Assembly (NCBI GenBank): GCA_000824785.1
Contig: CCNB01000017.1
Coordinates: forward strand, 1 to 64,000
Direction: 5' to 3'
Source of the DNA: Mesorhizobium plurifarium
GTDB lineage: Bacteria > Pseudomonadota > Alphaproteobacteria > Rhizobiales > Rhizobiaceae
DNA length: 64,000 nucleotides
Shown here: one piece after another, positions 42,371-51,244 of the stretch
Layout: each line of letters starts with the position of its first letter
How positions within the stretch are numbered: position 1 is the stretch's first letter
Made by a program: the position numbers and the translations under genes
Notes under the pieces: model-generated
Seen by the model: the letters and a program-made list of their open reading frames with translations, nothing else
Databases searched by the model: none
Told to the model about the DNA's origin: nothing

Positions 42371-43312
42371 ATGCTTCTCGGCCGCACCGCCAACGGTCTC
42401 TACTGGATGAACCGCTATATCGAGCGGGCCGAAAACATGGCGCGCCTCGTCGATGCCGGCCTGCGGATGGCGCTGACGCGCACCCAGGATGCATCCGAGG
42501 AGTGGAACTCGGTGCTGCTCAGCGCCGGCTCGGACATCGCCTTCAGCCAGAAATACCAGGACTACACCGCCGCCAACGTCTCCGACTTCCTGCTGCGCGA
42601 TACCTCGAACCCGTCGAGCACGATGTCGTCGATCGAGACGGCGCGCAACAATGCCCGCATGGTGCGCACGGCACTGACGCGCGAGACGTGGGAAAGCATC
42701 AACGAAGCCTGGATGTCGCTGAAGCGCATGCTGGCGAGGCCGATCGACGAGCGCGACCTGCCGACGGTGCTCGACGCCATCAAGCGCGAGACGGCGCTGA
42801 TCCGCGGTTCCTTCTACGGCACGATGCTGCGCAACGAGATCTTCGATTTCTCGCAGCTCGGCACCTATGTCGAGCGCGCCGACAACACCGCGCGCATCCT
42901 CGACGTGAAATATTATGTGCTCCTACCTTCGCTGTCCTGGGTCGGCTCGACGCTGGACAACTATCAGTGGGAATCCATCCTGCGCTCGGTGTCGGCGCAC
43001 CGCTCCTATCGCTGGGTTTATGAAGCCGACTATAAGCCGACCAATATCGCCGACTATCTGATCCTCAATGTGCGTATGCCGCGCTCGCTGACCTTCTGCT
43101 ACCGCTTCCTCGGCGAGCATTTGAAATTCCTTGCCGACGATTATGGCGAGCGCCATGCCTGCCATGCCACGGCCGAGAAGATCCAGGCGCTGCTCAAGAG
43201 AGGGTCGATCAAGGACATATTCGATCACGGCCTGCACGAGTTCCTGGCCGAGTTCATTCGCGACAACACCAGGCTGGGCGACGAGATCGCCCAGGACTAC
43301 CGGTTCTATTGA
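42371..43312 (+). CDS. Alpha-E domain protein
   Basis: 313 residues, all-helical, with a GAAGGG site. MLLGRTANGLYWMNRYIERAENMARL opens the family, and FSQLGTYVERADNTARILDVKYYVLLP and FLGEHLKFLADDYGE follow. Alpha-E proteins almost always accompany circularly permuted ATP-grasp enzymes and transglutaminases and are thought to be part of a peptide-synthesis or protein-modification system. It is followed by the transglutaminase gene after 21 bases. Confidence 0.9.
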   Translation: MLLGRTANGLYWMNRYIERAENMARLVDAGLRMALTRTQDASEEWNSVLLSAGSDIAFSQKYQDYTAANVSDFLLRDTSNPSSTMSSIETARNNARMVRTALTRETWESINEAWMSLKRMLARPIDERDLPTVLDAIKRETALIRGSFYGTMLRNEIFDFSQLGTYVERADNTARILDVKYYVLLPSLSWVGSTLDNYQWESILRSVSAHRSYRWVYEADYKPTNIADYLILNVRMPRSLTFCYRFLGEHLKFLADDYGERHACHATAEKIQALLKRGSIKDIFDHGLHEFLAEFIRDNTRLGDEIAQDYRFY

Positions 43313-43333
43313 GCACAGCCGAGGGCGAGCGCT

Positions 43334-44128
43334 ATGCGGCTCAAGATCACCCATCGCACCGAGTATCGCTACGATCAGCCGGTGCAGTATCTGCTGCAGC
43401 GGCTGCGCCTGCTGCCTTCCAGCGGGCGCACGCAAACCGTCGGCTCCTGGGCGATCAAGGTGGAAGGCGCGCGCGAGGAGGTGCGCTTCACCGACCATTT
43501 CGGCAACGACACCCGGCTGGTGAGCGCCGAGAGCGGCCAAAACTCGATCACCGTCGAGGCCACGGGCGACGTGACCACGCATGACACGGCAGGCGTGACG
43601 GGCCCGCATCAAGGCTTTGCGCCGCTCTGGCTGTTCGCACAACAGACGCCGCTCACCACTGCCGGCGAGGGCATACGCGCATTGGCCGGCGCGGTCGGGC
43701 AGGGGACGGAGATCGAGCGGCTGCACACGCTGATGGGCGCGATCCGCGAACGCGTCGCCTACAGACCGGGCACGACCAGCGTCGTGACTCCGGCCGAAGA
43801 GGCGCTGGCGCTGAAATCCGGCGTCTGTCAGGACCACAGCCATATCTTCATCGCCGCGGCCGGCACGCTTGGTTTTCCCGCCCGCTATGTCAGTGGCTAC
43901 CTGATGATGGATGCGGACGTGGAGCAGGCCGCCAGCCATGCCTGGGCCGAGGCCTATGTCGTTGGGCTCGGATGGGTTGCCTTCGACCCGGCGAACGGTA
44001 TCTCACCCGACGAGCGCTATGTGCGGGTGGCGACGGGGCGCGACTATCGCGACGCCTCGCCGGTATCGGGGATACTCTTGGGGCAGGCGCAAGAGAAGCT
44101 TGCCGTCACCGTCACGGTAGAGCAGTAA
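43334..44128 (+). CDS. Transglutaminase-like cysteine protease
   Basis: 264 residues. The papain-like triad is complete: Cys165 (SGVCQDHSHIF), His202 (SHAWAEA) and Asp218 (AFDPANG). The N-terminal part (about 1-110) is the beta domain found in cluster-linked transglutaminases. No signal peptide, so it is cytoplasmic. It may cleave or form amide bonds on the product of the ATP-grasp enzyme. Repeat copy E separates it from the Anbu gene. Confidence 0.9.
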   Translation: MRLKITHRTEYRYDQPVQYLLQRLRLLPSSGRTQTVGSWAIKVEGAREEVRFTDHFGNDTRLVSAESGQNSITVEATGDVTTHDTAGVTGPHQGFAPLWLFAQQTPLTTAGEGIRALAGAVGQGTEIERLHTLMGAIRERVAYRPGTTSVVTPAEEALALKSGVCQDHSHIFIAAAGTLGFPARYVSGYLMMDADVEQAASHAWAEAYVVGLGWVAFDPANGISPDERYVRVATGRDYRDASPVSGILLGQAQEKLAVTVTVEQ

Positions 44129-44146
44129 TCTGCGCTGGAATCGCTG

Positions 44147-44244
44147 GAGCGGTTCGGCGTTTGATAGAATCGCCGAACCGCTCTATCTCTTTGTTTTCAC
44201 GCAATTCCAGGCGGAAAACTGCTACACGCTTTTCGTGGAATTGC
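44147..44244 (+). repeat. Composite two-hairpin repeat, copy E (core 44201-44244)
   Basis: First hairpin has 13-base perfect arms GAGCGGTTCGGCG / CGCCGAACCGCTC (44147-44183), joined by TATCTCTTTGTTTT to the GCAATTCC...GGAATTGC core. It ends 18 bases before the Anbu ATG. Confidence 0.92.
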
Positions 44245-44262
44245 TTTGGCAGAAGAGCGACT

Positions 44263-44994
44263 ATGACCTATTGCGTCGGCCTCAAGATCGATCGCGGGCT
44301 CGTGTTCATGTCGGACACGCGCACCAATGCCGGCATGGATTCGATTTCGACCTTCAAGAAGATGCATGTCTGGGAAGAGCCCGGCGAGCGCGTCATCGTG
44401 CTGATGTCTGCGGGCAACCTTGCCACGACGCAGGCGGTGGTCAGCCTGCTCGACGAACGCAACAAGGCCGTCAGCGATCGTCATCCGAAGCTGCTCGGAA
44501 CCCCATCCATGTACCAGACGGTGCGGCTGGTCGGCGATACGGTCAAGGAAGTGATCGAGCATGCCTCGCCGAACGGCGACAAGGCGGATTCCTACTTCAA
44601 TGCCTCCTTCATTCTCGGCGGCCAGATCAAGGGCAGCCCGCCGCGGCTGTTCATGATCTACCCGGAAGGCAATTTCATCGAGTCGACCGATGACACGCCG
44701 TTCTTCCAGATCGGCGAGACGAAATACGGCAAGCCGATCATCATCCGGGCCTATGACCGGACAATGAGCCTGGCCGAAACGGTGAAGCTGCTTCTGGTGT
44801 CGTTCGACTCGACGCTGAAATCCAACCTTTCGGTCGGGCTGCCTCTCGATCTGCTGTTCCTGGAGCAGGATGCGCTCAGAGTGGGCTTGAGCCGGCGGAT
44901 CGGCCAGGATGATCCTTACTACCGCACCATTTCGGACGGCTGGTCCAACGCGCTGAAAATCGCTTTTTCAAATCTGCCGGATTTTCCGGGGTAG
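44263..44994 (+). CDS. Anbu proteasome-like peptidase
   Basis: 243 residues. The sequence starts MTYCVGLKIDRGLVFMSDTR, so removal of Met exposes Thr2 as the N-terminal nucleophile, with Asp and Lys (residues near SDTR and FKKMH) where proteasome-fold enzymes need them. No propeptide. This matches Anbu, the bacterial relative of HslV and the proteasome beta subunit, reported to form open helical rings. It ends the ATP-grasp/alpha-E/transglutaminase cluster, the usual setting for Anbu genes. No dedicated unfoldase gene is adjacent. Confidence 0.9.
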   Translation: MTYCVGLKIDRGLVFMSDTRTNAGMDSISTFKKMHVWEEPGERVIVLMSAGNLATTQAVVSLLDERNKAVSDRHPKLLGTPSMYQTVRLVGDTVKEVIEHASPNGDKADSYFNASFILGGQIKGSPPRLFMIYPEGNFIESTDDTPFFQIGETKYGKPIIIRAYDRTMSLAETVKLLLVSFDSTLKSNLSVGLPLDLLFLEQDALRVGLSRRIGQDDPYYRTISDGWSNALKIAFSNLPDFPG

Positions 44995-45087
44995 GGGTTC
45001 CAGTCCCACCGTTGCTTCATCATATTTAACCTGTTAATCAAATCCGGCTCGATCGGCCGTGCCTTCGACGGCTGCTGGGAGGAAAAT

Positions 45088-46500
45088 ATGGACAACGAGG
45101 AATTCCGCGACTGGTCGAGGCGGGCGGCCAATTGGGGCGTCGATTACCGCGCCGGCCTGCGCGACCGCCCGGTCCGGCCGGCAATCGCGCCGGGCGAGAT
45201 TTTCAGAAGCATCGAGGCCTCGCCACCCGAATCGCCGGAGTCGATGGAAAAGATCTTCGCGGATTTCGAAGAAAAGATCGTGCCGGGCATGACGCATTGG
45301 CAGCATCCGCGCTTCTTCGCCTATTTTCCGGCCAATGCGGCGCCGGTTTCGGTCGTGGCGGAATATCTGGTCTCAGCGATGGCCGCACAATGCATGCTGT
45401 GGCAGACCTCGCCGGCGGCGACAGAACTCGAGACGCGCATCGTCGACTGGATGCGCCAGGCGCTCGGCCTGCCCGAAGGCTTTTCCGGCGTCATCCAGGA
45501 TTCGGCCTCGTCGGCGACGCTTGCGGCGGTGCTGACCATGCGCGAGCGGGCGCTCGACTGGCAGGGCAACAAAAAGGGGCTGGCCGGGCAAAGCAAGCTG
45601 CGCGTCTATTCCTCCGACCAGGTCCACACCTCGATAGATCGCGCCATCTGGGTCTCCGGCATCGGCGAGGATAACCTCGTCCGCATCCCGGTCTCAGGAC
45701 GTTTTCGTGCCATGGATACGGCTGCGCTGGAGGCCGCGATCGTCGCCGATCGCGAAGCGGGACTGCTGCCTGCGGGCATCATCGCCTGCGTCGGCGGCAC
45801 CAGTACCGGCGGGACCGATGACATCGCGGCGGTGGCCGCGGTCGCGAAGCGGCACAGGCTCTATCTGCATGTCGACGCCGCCTGGGCCGGGTCGGCGATG
45901 ATCTGCCCGGAATACAGGCATTTCTGGGCAGGCGTCGAAGGCGCTGATTCCATTGTCTTCAATCCGCACAAATGGCTCGGCGCGCAGTTCGATTGCTCGA
46001 TCCAGTTCGTGCGCCAGCCGGAAGACCTGGTGCGCACGCTGGCGATCAAGCCGGATTATCTGAAGACCCGTGGCCATGACGGCATCATCAACTATTCGGA
46101 ATGGTCGGTGCCGCTCGGGCGCCGCTTCCGCGCACTCAAACTCTGGTTCCTGCTGCGGGCCCATGGCCTCGAAGGTTTGCGCACGATGATCCGCAACCAC
46201 GTCGCCTGGAGCGAAGGGCTGGCCACGCGGCTTGCCAAGGAAGCCGATTTCGCGCTCGTCAGCGAACCGATGCTTTCGCTGTTCTCGTTCCGGCACCAGG
46301 CGCCTTCGGGTGCCGATCCGGACGAGCACAATCTGCGGCTGGTCGACGCCCTCAACAACGATGGCCGCATCTACCTGACGCAAACGCGGGTCGACGGGCG
46401 CGTGGCGATCCGCTTTCAGGCGGGACAGTTCGAATCGACGGCGGCCGATGTCGACGCTGCGTTCGACGTCATAGTCGAGATTGCGCGGCGCTTATCCTGA
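45088..46500 (+). CDS. PLP-dependent group II amino acid decarboxylase
   Basis: 470 residues with a GGGAGGAAA site. PLP-binding Lys295 lies in FNPHKWLGAQFD, and HVDAAWAGSAMICPEYRHF holds the cofactor Asp. The N-terminus MTHWQHPRFFAYFPANAA matches aromatic-L-amino-acid/tryptophan decarboxylases of the DOPA-decarboxylase type. It probably makes an amine such as tryptamine or phenylethylamine, but the substrate is not decided by these motifs. Confidence 0.9.
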   Translation: MDNEEFRDWSRRAANWGVDYRAGLRDRPVRPAIAPGEIFRSIEASPPESPESMEKIFADFEEKIVPGMTHWQHPRFFAYFPANAAPVSVVAEYLVSAMAAQCMLWQTSPAATELETRIVDWMRQALGLPEGFSGVIQDSASSATLAAVLTMRERALDWQGNKKGLAGQSKLRVYSSDQVHTSIDRAIWVSGIGEDNLVRIPVSGRFRAMDTAALEAAIVADREAGLLPAGIIACVGGTSTGGTDDIAAVAAVAKRHRLYLHVDAAWAGSAMICPEYRHFWAGVEGADSIVFNPHKWLGAQFDCSIQFVRQPEDLVRTLAIKPDYLKTRGHDGIINYSEWSVPLGRRFRALKLWFLLRAHGLEGLRTMIRNHVAWSEGLATRLAKEADFALVSEPMLSLFSFRHQAPSGADPDEHNLRLVDALNNDGRIYLTQTRVDGRVAIRFQAGQFESTAADVDAAFDVIVEIARRLS

Positions 46501-46578
46501 GCCGGCAGACGCATTCGGCGCCGGTTTACCTTTTGCAATCAGGTGATTTTCGTTAGCCGGCTTATGCCTTTTCTTCGC

Positions 46579-46611
46579 TTTCGTTTTCCGATATAAACCA
46601 GAAAAACGAAA
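46579..46611. promoter_or_regulatory. Inverted repeat upstream of glpR, probable GlpR operator
   Basis: Nine-base arms TTTCGTTTT and AAAACGAAA are perfectly complementary around 15 bases, ending five bases before the ribosome site of glpR. DeoR-family regulators bind TTTCG-type half sites, so autoregulation is likely. Confidence 0.65.
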
Positions 46612-46625
46612 ATGGAGGACGCCGG

Positions 46626-47393
46626 ATGTTTCTTTCGCCACGCCATGCCGAAATCATCCAGATGGCGAAGGACCATGGCCGGGTTCTGGTCGAGGATCTG
46701 GCGACGCATTTCAATGTGACTCCGCAGACCATCCGCAAGGACCTCAACGATCTGTGCGACCAGCGCCTGCTAACCCGCATTCATGGCGGCGCACTGTTCC
46801 CGTCCGGCATCGAGAACATGGAATACGAGGCGCGCCGTAAGATCGCGGCCGACGAAAAGGAGGCGATCGGCAGCGCGGCGGCGCGGCTAATCCCGGACAA
46901 TGCCTCGCTGTTCATCAACATCGGCACCACCACCGAGGCTGTCAGCAAGGCGCTGCTCGACCATAGCGGACTTATGGTCATCACCAATAACATCAATGTT
47001 GCCAATAGGATGCGCATATATCCTACGATCGAGGTGGTGATCGCGGGCGGTGTGGTGCGCGGCTCCGACGGCGGCGTTGTCGGCGAAGCGGCCGTCGATT
47101 TCATTCGCCAGTTCAAAGTCGATTACGCGGTCATCGGTGCCTCGGCGATCGATCATGACGGCGCGCTGCTCGATTTCGATTTTCGGGAAGTGAAGGTGGC
47201 GCAGGCCATCATCGCCAACGCGCGTCATGTCATCCTGGTCTCCGACCGAACCAAATTCGAGCGAACGGCGCCGGTTCGGATCGGCCACCTTTCGCAGGTG
47301 AACACCTTCATCACCGATCGTTGCGACATCCCATCGATCCGCCGGATCTGCGAGGAGACCGAGGTCCGGCTGATCGAGACGGCGCTCGAATAA
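46626..47393 (+). CDS. glpR: DeoR-family regulator of glycerol genes
   Basis: 255 residues with a GGAGG site. The helix-turn-helix (VEDLATHFNVTPQTIRKDLNDL, about 22-43) and the sugar-phosphate sensing domain with NIGTTTEAVSKALL are those of GlpR. It is expected to repress the operon until glycerol 3-phosphate binds. It precedes glpD in the same direction, 127 bases apart. Confidence 0.92.
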   Translation: MFLSPRHAEIIQMAKDHGRVLVEDLATHFNVTPQTIRKDLNDLCDQRLLTRIHGGALFPSGIENMEYEARRKIAADEKEAIGSAAARLIPDNASLFINIGTTTEAVSKALLDHSGLMVITNNINVANRMRIYPTIEVVIAGGVVRGSDGGVVGEAAVDFIRQFKVDYAVIGASAIDHDGALLDFDFREVKVAQAIIANARHVILVSDRTKFERTAPVRIGHLSQVNTFITDRCDIPSIRRICEETEVRLIETALE

Positions 47394-47428
47394 GGCACAC
47401 ATCACGGCCGTTTCACGCAGCGGTGATA

Positions 47429-47457
47429 TTTCGTTTGACATTCGGTTTGAGTTCGAA
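47429..47457 (+). promoter_or_regulatory. Putative GlpR operator upstream of glpD
   Basis: TTTCGTTTGA (47429-47438) and TTCGGTTTGA (47441-47450) form a 12-base-spaced direct repeat, and TTCGAAA closes an inverted arm. The TTTCGTTT half site is shared with the palindrome before glpR. Confidence 0.5.
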
Positions 47458-47520
47458 ATAATCCCGTCACGGTTTCGTAAAACACAAAAATGGTGCAATG
47501 CGAAATCGTTGGAGGACCCT

Positions 47521-49047
47521 TTGGACGCATCCCCGATCCATGACATTTTCGTCATCGGCGGCGGCATCAATGGCTGCGGCATCGCCCGCGACGCCGTTGG
47601 CCGCGGATTTTCAGTTTACCTCGCCGAGATGAACGATCTGGCGAGCGGGACCTCCTCCGGCTCGACCAAGCTCATCCATGGCGGCCTTCGCTATCTCGAA
47701 TTCTACGAGTTCCGGCTGGTGCGCGAAGCGCTGATGGAACGCGAGGTCCTGTGGAAGAACGCGCCGCACATCATCTGGCCGATGCGCTTCGTTCTGCCTT
47801 ACGCCAAGGGCCTGAGGCCCGCCTGGCTGATCCGGCTCGGGCTGTTCCTTTATGATCATATCGGCGGGCGCAAGCTCTTGCCGGCGACGAAGACGCTGGA
47901 TATGGCGAGCGATCCGGCCGGCAAGCCGCTGAAGCCGTTGTTCCGCAAGGCGTTCGAATATTCGGACGGCTGGGTCAATGACGCGCGCCTGGTGGCGCTG
48001 AATGCGCGTGACGCCGCCGACCGGGGCGCCGTCATCCGCACCCGCACCAAGGTCGTCAGCGCGCGGCGCGACGGTTCGACCTGGACCATCAAGGTGCAGA
48101 ACGTGCTTACCGGCGAAACCGAGGAGGTTCGCGCGCGGCTTCTCGTCAACGCCGCCGGCCCATGGGTCGATCACGTGCTTTCGGCCGCCGTCGGCCAGAA
48201 CGAGGTCCACAATGTCCGTCTCGTGCAAGGCAGCCACATCGTCGTCGCCAAGAAGTTCGACGATCCGCGCGCCTATTTCTTCCAGAACAAGGATGGCCGC
48301 ATCATCTTCGCCATTCCCTACGAGGAAGAATTCACGCTGATCGGTACCACCGACCGCGACTATCCTGGCGATCCGCATGACGTGAAGATCTCCGATGCCG
48401 AGATCGACTATCTGTGCGCCGCGGCGAGCGAATATTTCGCGGTCGCCGTGAGGCGCTCCGACATCGTTTGGACCTATTCGGCGGTGCGCCCGCTTTATGA
48501 CGACGGCGCGTCGAAGGCCCAGGAAGCGACGCGCGACTATGTGCTCAAGGCCGATGGCGGGGAGGGCGTTGCTCCGCTCGTCAACGCCTTCGGCGGCAAG
48601 ATCACGACCTTCCGCCGGCTGGCGGAATCGATGCTGGAGAAGATCGAAGGGTTTCTCGGCAAGCGCGGCAAGCCGTGGACGCACGATGCGCCGCTGCCCG
48701 GCGGCGATTTCCCCGCGACCGGTTTCGATGCCCAGGTCGCCAGGCTGAAGAGCGCCTATCCGTTTCTCGACCAGCGGCTGGCGCGCCGGTTGACCCGGCT
48801 TTACGGCACGCGCGCGCAAAAGCTGCTCGGGCTCGCCAAGTCGAATGCCGATCTCGGCCGCAATTTCGGCGCTGACCTTTTCGAGGCCGAGGTGCGCTAC
48901 CTGGTCGACAACGAATGGGCGGTCACCGCCGAGGACGTGCTGTGGCGCCGCACCAAGCGTGGCCTGCATTTCAGCCGCGAGCAGGCGGCGGCACTGGAAG
49001 AATTCATGCGCGGACTGAGCAACCGTCACGTCGCGGCAGCCGAATGA
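47521..49047 (+). CDS. glpD: Glycerol 3-phosphate dehydrogenase (FAD, membrane-associated)
   Basis: 508 residues from a TTG five bases after a perfect GGAGG; a TTG 12 bases earlier lies inside that site and is rejected. FAD-binding GGGINGCGIARDAVGRG is at about residues 13-29. SGSTKLIHGGLRYLEFYEF and NAAGPWVDHVLS are GlpD signatures. It oxidises glycerol 3-phosphate to dihydroxyacetone phosphate, passing electrons to quinone. First gene of the uptake operon. Confidence 0.95.
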   Translation: MDASPIHDIFVIGGGINGCGIARDAVGRGFSVYLAEMNDLASGTSSGSTKLIHGGLRYLEFYEFRLVREALMEREVLWKNAPHIIWPMRFVLPYAKGLRPAWLIRLGLFLYDHIGGRKLLPATKTLDMASDPAGKPLKPLFRKAFEYSDGWVNDARLVALNARDAADRGAVIRTRTKVVSARRDGSTWTIKVQNVLTGETEEVRARLLVNAAGPWVDHVLSAAVGQNEVHNVRLVQGSHIVVAKKFDDPRAYFFQNKDGRIIFAIPYEEEFTLIGTTDRDYPGDPHDVKISDAEIDYLCAAASEYFAVAVRRSDIVWTYSAVRPLYDDGASKAQEATRDYVLKADGGEGVAPLVNAFGGKITTFRRLAESMLEKIEGFLGKRGKPWTHDAPLPGGDFPATGFDAQVARLKSAYPFLDQRLARRLTRLYGTRAQKLLGLAKSNADLGRNFGADLFEAEVRYLVDNEWAVTAEDVLWRRTKRGLHFSREQAAALEEFMRGLSNRHVAAAE

Positions 49048-49086
49048 GGATCGACCGCTGATGCGCAAGGTCTGGGAGGAGGCGTG

Positions 49087-50166
49087 ATGCTGGAACTGAG
49101 GAACGTGACGAAGACGGTGGGCGCGCAGGAGCATATCCGCGACGTGTCGCTGACGCTTCAGCACGGCTCGCTGAACGTGCTCCTCGGGCCGACACTCTCC
49201 GGCAAGACCAGCCTGATGCGGCTGATGGCGGGCCTCGACGCGCCGACGTCCGGCTCGGTCTGGTTCGATGGCAAGGACGTCACCGGACAGAAGGTGCAGA
49301 AGCGCAACGTCGCCATGGTGTACCAGCAGTTCATCAATTACCCGGCGATGACCGTCTACGAGAACATCGCTTCGCCGCTCCGGGTCGCCGGCGCCGAGCA
49401 GGCCAAGATCGACAAGGAAGTGCGCAACGCGGCGGCGCTTTTGAAGCTGACGCCTTATCTCGACCGCACGCCGCTCAACCTGTCCGGAGGACAGCAGCAG
49501 CGCACCGCGCTCGCCCGCGCAATCGTCAAGAATGCCAGCCTGGTGCTGCTCGACGAGCCTTTGGCCAATCTCGACTACAAGCTGCGCGAAGAATTGCGCG
49601 CCGAATTGCCGAAGATCTTCGCCGCCGCCGGCACCATCTTCGTCTACGCCACCACCGAGCCGCACGAAGCGCTGTTGCTCGGCGGCAATACGGCGACGCT
49701 CTCGGAAGGCCGCGTCACGCAATTCGGTCCGACCGTCGACGTGTTCCGCAAGCCTGTCGACCTGGTGACGGCACGGACCTTCGCCGATCCGCCGCTCAAC
49801 ACCATCGTGCTCTCCAAGAAGGACGCGGACTTCCTGCTCGAAGGCGGTGTCAAGCTGCCGGTGCCGCCGGAGCTCGCCGGCATTGCCGACGCCAGTTACA
49901 CGATCGGATTCCAGCCGCATCATCTGTCGCTGGAGCGGCCGAACGCCAGCGCCGTGCCGGTGCGGGCCAAGGTCACCATCACCGAGATCACCGGCTCGGA
50001 GAGCTTCGTCCATCTCGATTTCGCCGATGCGCGCTGGGTCATGCTTGCGCATGGCATTCTCGATTTCGAGACGGACGACGAGGTCGAGGTGTTCATCGAC
50101 CCGCGCCATCTCATGGTTTTCGACCAGAACGGCCGCGCCGTGACGGCGTCGAAGCTCGCGGCCTAA
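49087..50166 (+). CDS. glpS: Glycerol ABC transporter ATPase GlpS
   Basis: 359 residues; ATG after GGGAGGAGGC. Walker A GPTLSGKT (34-41), signature LSGGQQQR (132-139), and Walker B with VLLDEP are intact. The switch region reads ATTEP, with Thr190 where His is expected. A C-terminal TOBE-like regulatory domain (about 240-359) follows. With GlpT it forms the ATPase pair of the importer. GlpS supplies the good signature and GlpT the good switch His, so only one composite ATP site looks fully consensus. Confidence 0.92.
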   Translation: MLELRNVTKTVGAQEHIRDVSLTLQHGSLNVLLGPTLSGKTSLMRLMAGLDAPTSGSVWFDGKDVTGQKVQKRNVAMVYQQFINYPAMTVYENIASPLRVAGAEQAKIDKEVRNAAALLKLTPYLDRTPLNLSGGQQQRTALARAIVKNASLVLLDEPLANLDYKLREELRAELPKIFAAAGTIFVYATTEPHEALLLGGNTATLSEGRVTQFGPTVDVFRKPVDLVTARTFADPPLNTIVLSKKDADFLLEGGVKLPVPPELAGIADASYTIGFQPHHLSLERPNASAVPVRAKVTITEITGSESFVHLDFADARWVMLAHGILDFETDDEVEVFIDPRHLMVFDQNGRAVTASKLAA

Positions 50167-50176
50167 GGAGCAAGCG

Positions 50177-51244
50177 ATGGCGCGCATCGAGGTCAACCAT
50201 ATCCGCCACTCCTACCTGCCCAACCCGCGGAAGGATTCGGATTTCGCGCTGAAGGAAGTGCATCACACCTTCGAGGATGGCGGCGCCTATGCGCTGCTCG
50301 GGCCCTCGGGCTGCGGCAAGACCACCTTGCTCAACATCATTTCGGGCCTGCTGCATCCCTCGCATGGCCGGTTGCTGTTCAACGGCCGGGACGTGACCAA
50401 TCTGTCGACGCAGGAGCGCAACATCGCGCAGGTGTTCCAGTTCCCGGTCATCTACGACACCATGACCGTCTACGACAATCTGGCCTTCCCGCTGCGCAAC
50501 CGCCGCGTGCCCGAAGCCGATGTCGATCGCAAGGTGCGCGAGACGCTCGACATGATCGATCTCGCTTCGCTGGCGAAGAAGAAGGCGCGCGGGCTCACCG
50601 CCGACCAGAAGCAGAAGATCTCGCTTGGGCGCGGTCTGGTGCGCTCCGACGTCAACGCCATCCTGTTCGACGAGCCGCTGACGGTGATCGACCCGCATAT
50701 GAAATGGGTGCTGCGCTCGCAGTTGAAGCAACTGCACCGCCGCTTCGGCTACACCATGGTCTATGTCACGCACGACCAGACCGAAGCGCTGACTTTCGCC
50801 GACCGCGTCGTGGTCATGTATGACGGCGAGATCGTCCAGATCGGCACGCCGGCCGAGCTCTTCGAGCGGCCGCGCCATACCTTCGTCGGCTATTTCATCG
50901 GCTCGCCGGGCATGAACGTGCTACCGGTGTCGCTCGATGGCAGGACGGCGACGCTCGGCGCGCAACGCATCGAGCTTCCGGGCGTGCCCAAAGCCGAGGG
51001 CGGCGCCGTCGAGCTCGGCATCCGTCCCGAATATGTGCGGCTCGGCCGTGAAGGCATGGCGGTGCGGGTCAGCAAGGTCGAGGATGTCGGCCGCCACAAG
51101 GTCGTGCGCGCCAATCTGGAGGGCAGGGAAATTGCCGCGGTGATCGGCGAGGACGACGAAGTGCCGGCCGATCCGAAGGTCCGCTTCGATCCTGCCGGCA
51201 TCAACATCTATGCCGATTCCTGGCGCGTCGAGATGGGGGCGTAG
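50177..51244 (+). CDS. glpT: Glycerol ABC transporter ATPase GlpT
   Basis: 355 residues. Walker A GPSGCGKT (42-49), Walker B ILFDEP and the switch His199 (YVTHDQTEA) are intact, but the signature is LTADQ (140-144) in place of LSGGQ. A C-terminal TOBE domain follows. The name follows the Rhizobium leguminosarum glpSTPQUV operon and is unrelated to the E. coli glycerol-phosphate antiporter of the same name. The gene ends directly at the glpP start. Confidence 0.92.
   Translation: MARIEVNHIRHSYLPNPRKDSDFALKEVHHTFEDGGAYALLGPSGCGKTTLLNIISGLLHPSHGRLLFNGRDVTNLSTQERNIAQVFQFPVIYDTMTVYDNLAFPLRNRRVPEADVDRKVRETLDMIDLASLAKKKARGLTADQKQKISLGRGLVRSDVNAILFDEPLTVIDPHMKWVLRSQLKQLHRRFGYTMVYVTHDQTEALTFADRVVVMYDGEIVQIGTPAELFERPRHTFVGYFIGSPGMNVLPVSLDGRTATLGAQRIELPGVPKAEGGAVELGIRPEYVRLGREGMAVRVSKVEDVGRHKVVRANLEGREIAAVIGEDDEVPADPKVRFDPAGINIYADSWRVEMGA

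Noticed and set aside
49084-49086. GTG start for glpS one codon before the ATG
   Set aside because: The adjacent ATG is better spaced from the GGAGG site; the difference is a single residue.
47611-50196. An 861-codon frame antisense to glpD and glpS
   Set aside because: Antisense shadow of two well-supported genes, spanning their boundary, with no recognisable protein features.
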